Positions 57,175-64,000 of a stretch of 64,000 bases of DNA are shown piece after piece (position 1 is the first letter of the stretch; each line of letters begins with the position of its first letter). This stretch comes from Streptomyces sp. BV286 (GTDB lineage: Bacteria > Actinomycetota > Actinomycetes > Streptomycetales > Streptomycetaceae). The stretch is taken from the NCBI RefSeq assembly GCF_019090165.1, contig NZ_JAHRIB010000156.1:101242-165241 (forward strand). The letters run 5' to 3'. A program made the translations under genes and the position numbers. The notes under the pieces were generated by a model. That model ran no database searches and was not told the DNA's origin. It saw only the letters and a program-made list of their open reading frames with translations.

Positions 57175-57614
57175 CCGCCCGGCCCACCGACATCCGGTCC
57201 GCAAACGCCCCGGATGCCACCGCCTGCCCTCTCGAAGGTCGATTTTCCGTTCAGCTTCAGAGTCAGCTGAGGTCTTGACTGCCACCTGTTCGCCAGAATG
57301 GCGCATCAAGCGGCTGCTGCCGGACCTCTCGGGCCACGGGATGGAACTCGTCGTCGATCAGCAGTGGGGGCTGGCGACCTACAGGACCCACAGCGGGGCC
57401 CAGGAAACATCCCGGCTCACCAGCGTGCCGACGGCGTAGGAATCCGGCGAAACGACTGTCCGGGGCTCACGTCCGCATCACGCTTCCGCAAAGCAGTGCG
57501 CATCTCCGGGCTTCTCGGCCCGGCGCGTGATTCTCGCCGGACCCCAGGAGCCGGACAACTGACCGCCTGGAGCGCGGCACAGACGTGGCTGTCCCGACGT
57601 CAGAGTCGACGACG
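57175..57614. other. Gap with no recognised gene
   Basis: A short plus-strand frame reads EWRIKRLLPDLSGHGMELVV, DQQWGLATYRTHSGAQ but has no clear start and no recognised family. Otherwise nothing supported. Confidence 0.35.
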
Positions 57615-58565
57615 TCAGGCGGGACCCGCGAGGTCGACGACCGCCTCGGCGCAGCCCCACGACAGAGTGACACCGGACCCACCGTGGCCGTAGCACGCTA
57701 TGACCGGGACCGCATGCTCCTCGACGTGTTCCAGGCGGATCGTGTCCCGCGCCGGTCGCAGGCCGGCATCCCGCGACAGCACGGGCAGCCCTGCCAATGC
57801 GGGCATGAGCGCTGTCGCGCGTCGCAGAATCGCCCGCTCCGTCTCGGGATCCACTTCGGTGTCCCACGAGCCGACCCCCGCGACACCACCGCAGACGATG
57901 TCTTCGCGCCGGGGGACGACGTAGGTGAGGCCATCCGGGTTGTCGTCGTCGGTGACCCATGCGGTGATCCCGGGGTTGGCGAGCCGGACGACCTGCCCCC
58001 GGACGGGAAACATCGTGTCGTCGTCCAGAAGGTCTCCTGAACGCAGGCCGGCGGCCACCACTACAAGATCGGCCTCCCCTGCCAGGTCGTCGACACGGGC
58101 GACCGTGCGGCGGACGAACCTCACATCCAGATCCTCGCAGCGCTTGAGCAGCCAGGGCAGGTAGTGGGAGATGGAGATGACCGGCACTGTCGCTCTCACG
58201 CCCGCCACGGCGCCAAGGGGCAGGTCGCCCAGGTCCGCTTCACGGTGATCGGGAACCGCTGCGGTCCAGGTCCGGTCCGCACCGGGGTGACGCTCGACCA
58301 CCACGCCCTGCCGGAGATCGACCCCGGTGGCGTGGTCGGCAGCGAGCTGCTCGAAACGCGTCCGGGACCGGACGAGCCAGGACATCAGCGACACAGACGC
58401 CCCGCTCCGATACGGGAACCACACGGCGGCCGCAACCCCGGACACGCTCTCCGCTGCGGACCGGTCAGCGATGACCGTGACAGTGTCGCCGGCCAGGGAA
58501 AACTCGTGGGCGATGCTCAGCCCGACAACGCCCGCTCCGACAACGGTGACCCGCCTGGAACTCAT
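57615..58565 (-). CDS. D-amino-acid oxidase family flavoprotein (DAO)
   Basis: 316 residues, the size of D-amino-acid oxidases. FAD-binding start VTVVGAGVVGLSIAHEFSLA, then AAVWFPYR, FVRRTVARVDDLAGEADLVV and AAGLRSGDLL, YVVPRREDIVCGGV, and the C-terminal CYGHGGSGVTLSWGCAEAVV, the DAO signature. Oxidises a D-amino acid (or glycine-like amine) to an imine plus H2O2. ATG 58565 overlaps the RidA stop. The imine is the substrate class of RidA, so the pair is functionally linked. Confidence 0.92.
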   Translation of the reverse strand: MSSRRVTVVGAGVVGLSIAHEFSLAGDTVTVIADRSAAESVSGVAAAVWFPYRSGASVSLMSWLVRSRTRFEQLAADHATGVDLRQGVVVERHPGADRTWTAAVPDHREADLGDLPLGAVAGVRATVPVISISHYLPWLLKRCEDLDVRFVRRTVARVDDLAGEADLVVVAAGLRSGDLLDDDTMFPVRGQVVRLANPGITAWVTDDDNPDGLTYVVPRREDIVCGGVAGVGSWDTEVDPETERAILRRATALMPALAGLPVLSRDAGLRPARDTIRLEHVEEHAVPVIACYGHGGSGVTLSWGCAEAVVDLAGPA

Positions 58566-59074
58566 CGCACCACCGCCATGGCCTCGATCTCGATGCGGAA
58601 CGGACCGGCCAGTCCCGCCTGCAGGGTGCTCCGCGCCGGCCTCGGCTGTGCGAACCGCTGCTCGTAGACGACATTGAACTCCGCCACGAGCGCCAGATCC
58701 GTGATGACGCACATGGTTTTGACCACCCGGTTCAGACTGCTCCCCGCCGCAGCGAGAACAGCTTCCAGGTTGTCGATCGCCTGATGTACCTCCGCGGCAA
58801 AGTCCACCGGGACTTCTCCGACGCCGGGAAGCAACCCGACCTGTCCCGAGGTGACGATCAGCGGCCCGACGGCCATCGCTTGCGAGAACATCGAGGGTGC
58901 CGGGACGAGGTCTGATACGACGGGAGTGATGGTGGTCAACGGGCCGGAGCCGGGCAGGCCGGCGCTTCCTGGCGAACCCCCGTCCGGCGTGCGGGCGCCC
59001 GGCTGCTGAGGCGCACCGTCGGGTTGGACCTCGCGTCGGGGATTCGGGGCGATCTCATTGCCGGACTGGGCCAT
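58562..59074 (-). CDS. RidA/YjgF-family imine deaminase with N-terminal extension
   Basis: 170 residues. The C-terminal 110 are a RidA domain: PSMFSQAMAVGPLIVTSGQV, AIDNLEAVLAAAGSSLNRVV, FNVVYEQRFAQPRPARSTLQ. The Arg in PARST is the usual substrate-binding residue. The first 55 residues are Pro/Gly rich and disordered. RidA hydrolyses 2-imino acids such as those made by the neighbouring D-amino-acid oxidase. ATG 59074 with GAGGAAG. Four-base overlap with the DAO gene. Confidence 0.9.
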   Translation of the reverse strand: MAQSGNEIAPNPRREVQPDGAPQQPGARTPDGGSPGSAGLPGSGPLTTITPVVSDLVPAPSMFSQAMAVGPLIVTSGQVGLLPGVGEVPVDFAAEVHQAIDNLEAVLAAAGSSLNRVVKTMCVITDLALVAEFNVVYEQRFAQPRPARSTLQAGLAGPFRIEIEAMAVVR

Positions 59075-59212
59075 CGTCTGCTTCCTCACTGCTCGGACCA
59101 CTGTGCGGATGAAACGCCAGTAGACAACCAACCTTCACACTCCGACAATCACCTTCAGTCCAGCTGTGCAATCCGCATAGCTCACCGCAGGAAGAGGGTG
59201 CAGAGATGGCGC

Positions 59213-59710
59213 ATGGACCAGCTGGACACCTTGCTGATCAGGGCATTGCGGGACCACCCCCGCGTTGGTTTCCTGGAACTCTCACGGCAAACAGGGGTCT
59301 CACGGGCCACAGTGCAGGCGCGCATCCAACGGCTGGAGACGGCCGAGGTGATCACCGGCTACGGTCCGGACGTGAACCTGGCCGCTGCCGGCTATCCCGT
59401 ACTGGCCTTCGTGAACCTGCAGATCGCGCAGGGCGGCCTCCACGCGGCAGCGGACGAGCTCGCCCAGATCCCCGAGGTCCTCGATGCCTACGGCACCACC
59501 GGTGACGCCGACATCCACTGCCGCGTGGCCGCACGCTCCCACCAGCACCTGCAGGAAGCCCTGGTCAGGATCAACCACATCCCAGTCGTCGTCCGCTCCA
59601 CCAGCGTCATGGCCCTGTCCGAGGTCGTCGCTCCCCGCATCCTCCCCCTCCTCGAATCGGAACAGCGACCCCGCCCCAGCCGCGTCCCGGCTTACCGCAG
59701 GCCAAGCTGA
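59213..59710 (+). CDS. Lrp/AsnC-family transcriptional regulator
   Basis: 165 residues. Winged helix DQLDTLLIRALRDHPRVGFL, ELSRQTGVSRATVQARIQRL; RAM ligand domain AGYPVLAFVNLQIAQGGLHA, GTTGDADIHCRVAARSHQHL. Divergent from the RidA-DAO pair, so it likely senses an amino acid and controls them. ATG 59213. Confidence 0.93.
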   Translation: MDQLDTLLIRALRDHPRVGFLELSRQTGVSRATVQARIQRLETAEVITGYGPDVNLAAAGYPVLAFVNLQIAQGGLHAAADELAQIPEVLDAYGTTGDADIHCRVAARSHQHLQEALVRINHIPVVVRSTSVMALSEVVAPRILPLLESEQRPRPSRVPAYRRPS

Positions 59711-60483
59711 CCACACTCAACTGCGTGTAGTGCCGGTACACGCGGTGCATGCCTGCGTGTACGGATTGCCCTTCCACACGGTCCGTTCCCGCGTCGTGGG
59801 CCCCGCCTCGTACGAGGGTTTCCAGCGTCGCCGCGCTGATAGGCATAGCGCCGGACCGGGAAACGCGATCCGGTCGGGGAGGAAGGCTCGCAGTCCCGCC
59901 AAGTGCGCCGGGCGCCCTTCTGGAACACGACAGTGGAGCGGGCGCTCGCCCCACATCTCGTCGGGCACGGCGTGCTCCAGCCGGGCCGAGCGGTGGGTCA
60001 GCCGGGGTGGGCATGGGCCCAAGCCCGGCTTGCGGCCTTGCCGTAGTTGGCGGTGTCGGTGGGCGTGACGACCGCCGGCTCGGGCCACGTCTCGGGCCTG
60101 GCGAAGCGGGACTCCGGCCTCTGATTGGGCGGCCAACCGCCCTTGTGGTCATGGACGCGGGGCGGCTTCGGCAGCCGCATCACCCAGTCTCTGCGGATCC
60201 GGCCCACCAGCTCGACGGACAGATCGGGCAGCACCCAGGCCAGGCGGGTGACGACGTAACCGGCGTCCATGACGATCGTGAAGTCCGGATCACCAGACTG
60301 CCACTGGCCAGCGGTCATGAGCCCCCCGAAGACACCGAGGAGCTGCTCGACAGTGACCGCGGTCGCATCGTCCTCAGGCCCGAGCCGGAGCGCGTCCACA
60401 ATCCCGGTCCACGACGTGGCCCCGGGCTCGAGGACGGCGACAGGAAGCTGGGCGGCACGATCGCAGCCATCGTGTTCCCACAT
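59711..60483 (-). pseudogene. Frameshifted transposase relic
   Basis: 59998-60483 encodes a transposase middle part: VLEPGATSWTGIVDALRLGP, FTIVMDAGYVVTRLAWVLPD, LSVELVGRIRRDWVMRLPKP, and stops after AHAHPG. Continuing one base over, LTHRSARLEHAVPDEMWGER carries on the same family sequence towards 59900, so a frameshift has broken the gene. It resembles the large IS701-like DDE transposases of Streptomyces (similarity judged by eye). The N-terminus is not recognisable past 60483. Confidence 0.6.
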
Positions 60484-60597
60484 GCATAGCGATACGATCC
60501 TGGCCGCCCGGCTGGTCCTCGGACCAGCTCGTCGGCCTCCTTGGGCACGCTCCCCGCGTTCTTCAATGCTCCGGTGGGGTTGCCGGTCGATGGCCCT

Positions 60598-61197
60598 TCA
60601 TCGTGCTGCGAGTGCGGCGAAGGCCTGGTCGATCAGGTCGTCCAGGGCGAGGCGGCCGTCGGAGGCGGCCCACTGGTCGACGGCGATTTCCAGGCAGTCC
60701 AGGGCGGCGGCAGCGCGCACGAGCAGGTCCAGGTCCGTGGGCAGCGACGGCGGGTCGGTGCGCTCGGCGAGAGCCTGGGCCAGCAGGGGGCGCCAGCCGC
60801 ACTGCTTCTCCAGGCGCCGGGCACGCAAGGCTGGTGTCTCCTGGATGAGGCGGGCTGTTGCGAGGGTGCCGCCCGGGTCTCGGCGATAGTCCTCCACGAT
60901 GGTGTCCAGCGCGTGGCGCAGCACTGTCCAGTCGTCCTCGCCCGCGGGCCGGGCGCGTAGGGCGTCGGCGACCCGTTGCCCCTGGGCATCGAAAGCGCCG
61001 AGGACGGCGTCCTCCTTGGTGCCGAAGTAGCGCAGGAAGGTGTTGCGCGAGACCCCGGCGGCCGCGGCCACATCGTTGATGGTCACCTTCGCGAAGCCCT
61101 CCCGCTGGAACAGTCCGATGGCCACCTGGCCCAGCTCGGCCCGGACAGCGGCCCGGGCGATGTCCCGCGTTCGTGTGCGTACGTCTCCACTCACCAT
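60598..61197 (-). CDS. TetR-family transcriptional regulator
   Basis: 199 residues. HTH LGQVAIGLFQREGFAKVTIN, DVAAAAGVSRNTFLRYFGTK, EDAVLGAFDAQGQRVADAL; C-terminal MftR-like domain. ATG 61197. Divergent from the SnoaL-like gene, with a palindrome at 61254-61266 between, so likely its repressor. Confidence 0.92.
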   Translation of the reverse strand: MVSGDVRTRTRDIARAAVRAELGQVAIGLFQREGFAKVTINDVAAAAGVSRNTFLRYFGTKEDAVLGAFDAQGQRVADALRARPAGEDDWTVLRHALDTIVEDYRRDPGGTLATARLIQETPALRARRLEKQCGWRPLLAQALAERTDPPSLPTDLDLLVRAAAALDCLEIAVDQWAASDGRLALDDLIDQAFAALAAR

Positions 61198-61253
61198 GCG
61201 ACCCTACCCTTCATCGGGTGCGTGTTCCAATATGCTAACTCGGCCCCTAAGCT

Positions 61254-61266
61254 GAGACTCAGTCTC
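61254..61266. promoter_or_regulatory. Palindrome GAGACTCAGTCTC, probable TetR operator
   Basis: Six-base perfect arms around a central C, in the divergent promoter of the TetR and SnoaL-like genes. Flanking AT-rich bases (CTAA ... TAAAT) are also nearly symmetrical. Confidence 0.75.
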
Positions 61267-61357
61267 TAAATAGGGAGTGTGTGCGCCACTGGCTCAGGGG
61301 TCTGTCGCCGGTGGGGCAAGCGGTGAACAGGGCTCGGAATCAATGAGGAGTGCAAGC

Positions 61358-61792
61358 GTGAGCGCGACAGAGACCAGGAACGTAGTGCTGGGTTTCTTCA
61401 AGGCCCTCTCGGCGGGGGATCTCGAAGCCGCCTCGGATCTGTTGGACGAGGAGTTCGTGTGGTGGGTGTCCGGAAAGCCGGAGTACCTCCCCATAGCCGG
61501 CACGTACAACAAGGCGCAGGTCGTCGCGTTGTCGAGCAAGGTGGGGGCGGCCATGCCGGACGGGATACAGATGACGATCACGGGGAGCACGGTGGAGGGT
61601 GACCGGGCCGCGGTCGAGGCCGAGGTGTACGGGGTGTCCCCCACCGGAAAGGTGTACGACAACCGGAACTTCTTCGCCGTCGAGGTGCGCGACGGCAGGA
61701 TCCGGGCTGTGCGCGAGTACTTCGACACCATCCACACCAACGAGGTCTTGTTCAACAACGTCTACGCAGACGACGTTCTGAGGGAGGCGTGA
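61358..61792 (+). CDS. SnoaL/NTF2-like protein
   Basis: 144 residues of the cone fold: ATETRNVVLGFFKALSAGDL, EEFVWWVSGKPEYLPIAGTY, NRNFFAVEVRDGRIRAVREY, FDTIHTNEVLF. Such proteins bind or isomerise small hydrophobic ligands. GTG 61358 has GAGGAG seven bases upstream; ATG 61343 is an alternative start. Target of the divergent TetR. Confidence 0.9.
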   Translation: MSATETRNVVLGFFKALSAGDLEAASDLLDEEFVWWVSGKPEYLPIAGTYNKAQVVALSSKVGAAMPDGIQMTITGSTVEGDRAAVEAEVYGVSPTGKVYDNRNFFAVEVRDGRIRAVREYFDTIHTNEVLFNNVYADDVLREA

Positions 61793-61909
61793 CCAACCTT
61801 CGGGTTCAAAGCGCGTAATCAGACGAAGACTGCCCGCGCGTCCGGTGAATCCCCATCCGAGCGAATCCGTTCGAGACGCCATTCGAAGGCCGTGGCACCC
61901 TGTACCGCA

Positions 61910-62321
61910 TGACGACAAACCGAAGGGTCCATGCCGCGTAGTCGGCGCCAGGACGGATCCGTGCCGGCGTCGGCAGCCACCGGACAACGGGTGCGAGGAC
62001 AGTCATCGACGGCCTGTGTTCGCGTGCGCTGTCCGAGATCATCCGTCTCGAGCGCAGCCGCACCTATCTGCAGCCAGGCGACGTCAGCGCGGCTGCGGGC
62101 CTGTGGAAGGACTACGTCCACCAGCCCGAACGTGATCTGTGGCACGACTACGAGTGGGGCAACCTGCACTGGTACTGCTGCGGCAACCCACTCAAAGCCC
62201 GATCCCTCCTCGACACCGTGATGCAGGCCATGTCGCCACGAAGCGCGCGCGAACTTCGATCGTCAGTCGGTTTGACGCCATCTGGGACCTTCAGTCGCCT
62301 TACGACGCGGACGGAGGATAA
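61910..62321 (+). pseudogene. Broken conserved hypothetical gene
   Basis: After an early stop (TAG near 61950) one frame reads VIDGLCSRALSEIIRLERSR, AAGLWKDYVHQPERDLWHDY, EWGNLHWYCCGNPLKARSLL, and SPRSARELRSSV; at about 62272 it shifts to RFDAIWDLQSPYDADGG and stop. The pattern is that of a conserved actinobacterial hypothetical protein, now carrying at least a stop and a frameshift. Confidence 0.6.
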
Positions 62322-62604
62322 AGAACAGGCCGGGCGCCGGCGACGGGGGTGCGGTGCGGGCGCGCGGTGTAGCGGGCCGGCGGGGCGATCCACCCGGTCC
62401 GGCTCCGGCCTGGTGTCGTCGGCCGCCTGCCCATCCGCGCGACGGCGCAGAGACCGCTATGTGGCAGCGATGTCTGTCTCCTTGCGGAGTCTCACCCCGT
62501 AAGGACTTGCACCTGACGTTAGCGTGAGGTTTTAGCGTAGGTGCTGTAAGGGCTCTCCCGGGCGTCCCTGACGACGCATTCCTACGCGAAGGACTTTCCC
62601 CCAC
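62322..62604. other. Intergenic region with a MerR-type promoter
   Basis: No gene seen. The last 100 bases hold the promoter of the SDR gene, including the dyad at 62511-62530. Confidence 0.6.
62507..62538 (+). promoter_or_regulatory. MerR-type promoter/operator
   Basis: -35 TTGCAC at 62507-62512 and -10 TTAGCG at 62532-62537 are separated by 19 bp, the overlong spacing characteristic of MerR-activated promoters. Between them lies the dyad ACCTGACGTTAGCGTGAGGT (16 of 20 positions symmetrical). No merR gene is in view, so the regulator would be encoded elsewhere. Confidence 0.65.
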
Positions 62605-63321
62605 ATGCAGATCGCCAATTCCGTCGCCCTCGTCACTGGTGCGAATCGCGGCCTCGGCCGTCACTTTGTCACACAACTGCTGGAGCGGGGAGCGACGAAG
62701 GTGTACGCCACCGCACGCAACCCTGAGAGCGTCGACCTGCCCGGCGCGGAGGTGCTCGGGCTCGACGTCACCGACCCGGCCTCCGTGGCGGCTGCGGCGG
62801 CAGCCGCCACGGACGTGACGCTGCTGGTGAACAATGCCGGCATCAACACCATGAACGATCTGGTCAACGGGGATCCGGACCAGATCGAACTGGAGATGAA
62901 CACCGCCTTCTACGGACCGTTGCGCATGATCCGGGCCTTCGCTCCGATACTGAAGGCGGGTGGCGGCGGGGCGATCGTCAACGTCCTGTCGGCTGCCTCC
63001 TGGTTCCCCTCCGAGCAATGGGGCGCCTACCACGCGGCCAAAGCCGCTGCCTGGAGCCTGACCAACAGTGTCCGCCTCGAACTCTCCAGGCAGAGCACCT
63101 TGGTCACCGGTGTGTATCTGGGGCCGACCGACACCGACCTGGCCCGGGGACTGTCGTTCCCGTTCGAGCTGAACGACCCCGCCGACGTCATCAGGGCCAC
63201 GCTCGACGGAGTTGAGGCACGGCAGTCCGAAGTTCTGGCCGACGCGCTCTCCGTTCAGTTCAAAGCGAACCTCGTCCTCGACCCCGCCACGATCTACACA
63301 CCGAGCACCGCCACGCCCTGA
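62605..63321 (+). CDS. Short-chain dehydrogenase/reductase
   Basis: 238 residues. TGANRGLGRHFVTQLLERGA (cofactor motif), NNAG, the catalytic Ser in VLSAASWFP and YHAAK. Close relative of the SDR at 9609. ATG 62605. It is preceded by a MerR-type promoter and followed by a DJ-1/PfpI-like gene, a set that suggests response to electrophiles or redox-active compounds (inference). Confidence 0.92.
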   Translation: MQIANSVALVTGANRGLGRHFVTQLLERGATKVYATARNPESVDLPGAEVLGLDVTDPASVAAAAAAATDVTLLVNNAGINTMNDLVNGDPDQIELEMNTAFYGPLRMIRAFAPILKAGGGGAIVNVLSAASWFPSEQWGAYHAAKAAAWSLTNSVRLELSRQSTLVTGVYLGPTDTDLARGLSFPFELNDPADVIRATLDGVEARQSEVLADALSVQFKANLVLDPATIYTPSTATP

Positions 63322-63405
63322 CCACCCACTGGCATACCCCGGGGTGCGGCGCCGCCAACCGGCGCCCGCCCCCTGCCCACAGAACAGAACGAGAGAAGGA
63401 ATGTC

Positions 63406-64000
63406 ATGGACACCTCCGCCACTCCGTCCAAGCCCAAAGCGCTGGTCGTCATCCCGTCGGCCGCAGTCCTGCCGCTCACCGAACCAGCGGGCCACCCCGG
63501 CGTGTCCACCGGGTTCTACCTGGTCGAGATGGCGCAGGTCCTCAAGGAATTCGGCGACGAGTACGAGTTCACCTTCGCCACCCCCGGCGGACTCGTTCCG
63601 CAGCTCGAGATCAACGGTCTGGGCCTGCCGATGCACGCCGGTGCCAAGTCCGGCGCCGCGATGGTCTCGGCCACCGCGGCACAGGCGTTCCGCTTCGATG
63701 TCGACACCTTCCGTGCCAAGCGGCCGGAACTCGTCGCCCGCCGGGACAGTGAACTCGCCCTCTCTCGCCGCTACCTGGGCCGCCTGCCCGTCTCCGAGGC
63801 GCTGCCCAACAGTGACAAGGAGGTCGTGGTAGTGCGTGACGAGCTGATCAAGTCGATGCAGGACCTACCGGAGCACACCTTTCCGTCCGTCGAGCAGCTC
63901 GTGCGCAGGCACCGTGACCCCGAGGACGCCTTCGACCTGGGCGCGTTCGACTTCGTGCACATGCCCGGCGGCCACGCTCCCATGGTCGACTTCGTCGACA
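63406..64000 (+). CDS. DJ-1/PfpI (Hsp31-like) family protein, cut by window end
   Basis: The first 198 residues are present. KPKALVVIPSAAVLPLTEPA, VSTGFYLVEMAQVLKEFGDE, FTFATPGGLVPQLEINGLGL and FDFVHMPGGHAPMVDFVD match class I glutamine-amidotransferase-like DJ-1/PfpI proteins of the Hsp31/YajL type; the nucleophile Cys would lie just beyond the window. These act as glyoxalases, deglycases or chaperones. ATG 63406 has AAGGA before it (63396-63400). Same strand as the SDR, 84 bp downstream. Confidence 0.85.
   Translation, partial: MDTSATPSKPKALVVIPSAAVLPLTEPAGHPGVSTGFYLVEMAQVLKEFGDEYEFTFATPGGLVPQLEINGLGLPMHAGAKSGAAMVSATAAQAFRFDVDTFRAKRPELVARRDSELALSRRYLGRLPVSEALPNSDKEVVVVRDELIKSMQDLPEHTFPSVEQLVRRHRDPEDAFDLGAFDFVHMPGGHAPMVDFVD

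Overview
High-GC (mostly about 70 percent G+C) actinobacterial chromosome, almost certainly Streptomyces. The gene set (ROK kinase, SNF2/SWIM pair, Tat-secreted hydrolases, LacI-ABC sugar loci, many TetR/GntR/Lrp regulators, P450 with ferredoxin), codon use and frequent GTG starts all fit. No rRNA, tRNA or CRISPR was seen. The density of truncated genes and insertion-sequence remnants suggests an accessory, arm-like region rather than the conserved core.

Layout. (1) 0.2-8.2 kb: a conserved-looking block of ROK sugar kinase, one-TM protein, SNF2 helicase and SWIM zinc-finger protein, coupled by stop/start overlaps. (2) 8.2-11.0 kb: a TetR remnant, a quinone oxidoreductase and an SDR, divergent from a TetR regulator across a perfect palindrome. 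(3) 11.2-18.0 kb: an island beginning inside a truncated pcaD-like gene. It carries an unknown protein, a protein with a TGT-like zinc motif, an XRE/ImmA-type metallopeptidase with an apparent frameshift, and a PD-(D/E)XK nuclease between two partial IS110 copies, then a complete IS5-type element with a TAA target duplication. (4) 18.0-22.9 kb: a leftward catabolic run of acyl-CoA dehydrogenase, dienoyl-CoA reductase-like flavoprotein, a decayed SnoaL-like gene and a PadR regulator. (5) 24.1-32.2 kb: LacI regulator, relic of a rhamnosidase, intact secreted GH78 alpha-L-rhamnosidase, secreted intradiol dioxygenase and carboxylesterase. (6) 32.4-40.1 kb: two paralogous FCD-GntR regulators around a proline-type amine module (M20 amidohydrolase, sarcosine-oxidase-like enzyme, proline dehydrogenase, P5C dehydrogenase). 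(7) 40.3-46.8 kb: HutD-like protein, then TetR, 3Fe-4S ferredoxin, truncated ferredoxin reductase, P450, two SDRs and a Gfo/Idh/MocA oxidoreductase. (8) 46.9-53.4 kb: a second LacI regulator, divergent sugar ABC transporter, rhamnosidase N-terminal relic and GH1 beta-glucosidase. (9) 53.4-64 kb: small redox and regulatory genes (F420-type reductase, SRPBCC, MDR, LysR; DAO-RidA with divergent Lrp; TetR with divergent SnoaL; SDR; DJ-1/PfpI protein cut by the window edge), interspersed with transposase relics.

How it fits together. The two LacI loci share the same promoter (TTGACG-17 bp-TATGGT or TAAGGT) and the same two operators (GAAACGTT core) with nearly identical spacing, so they are duplicated regulatory regions. 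A related site sits before the carboxylesterase. Together with the GH78 rhamnosidase, GH1 glucosidase, ABC importer and aromatic-ring dioxygenase, this suggests uptake and breakdown of plant rhamno-glycosides (inference). The most unusual material is the 11-18 kb island, a candidate mobile defence or modification region, and the chimeric remains at the two LacI loci.
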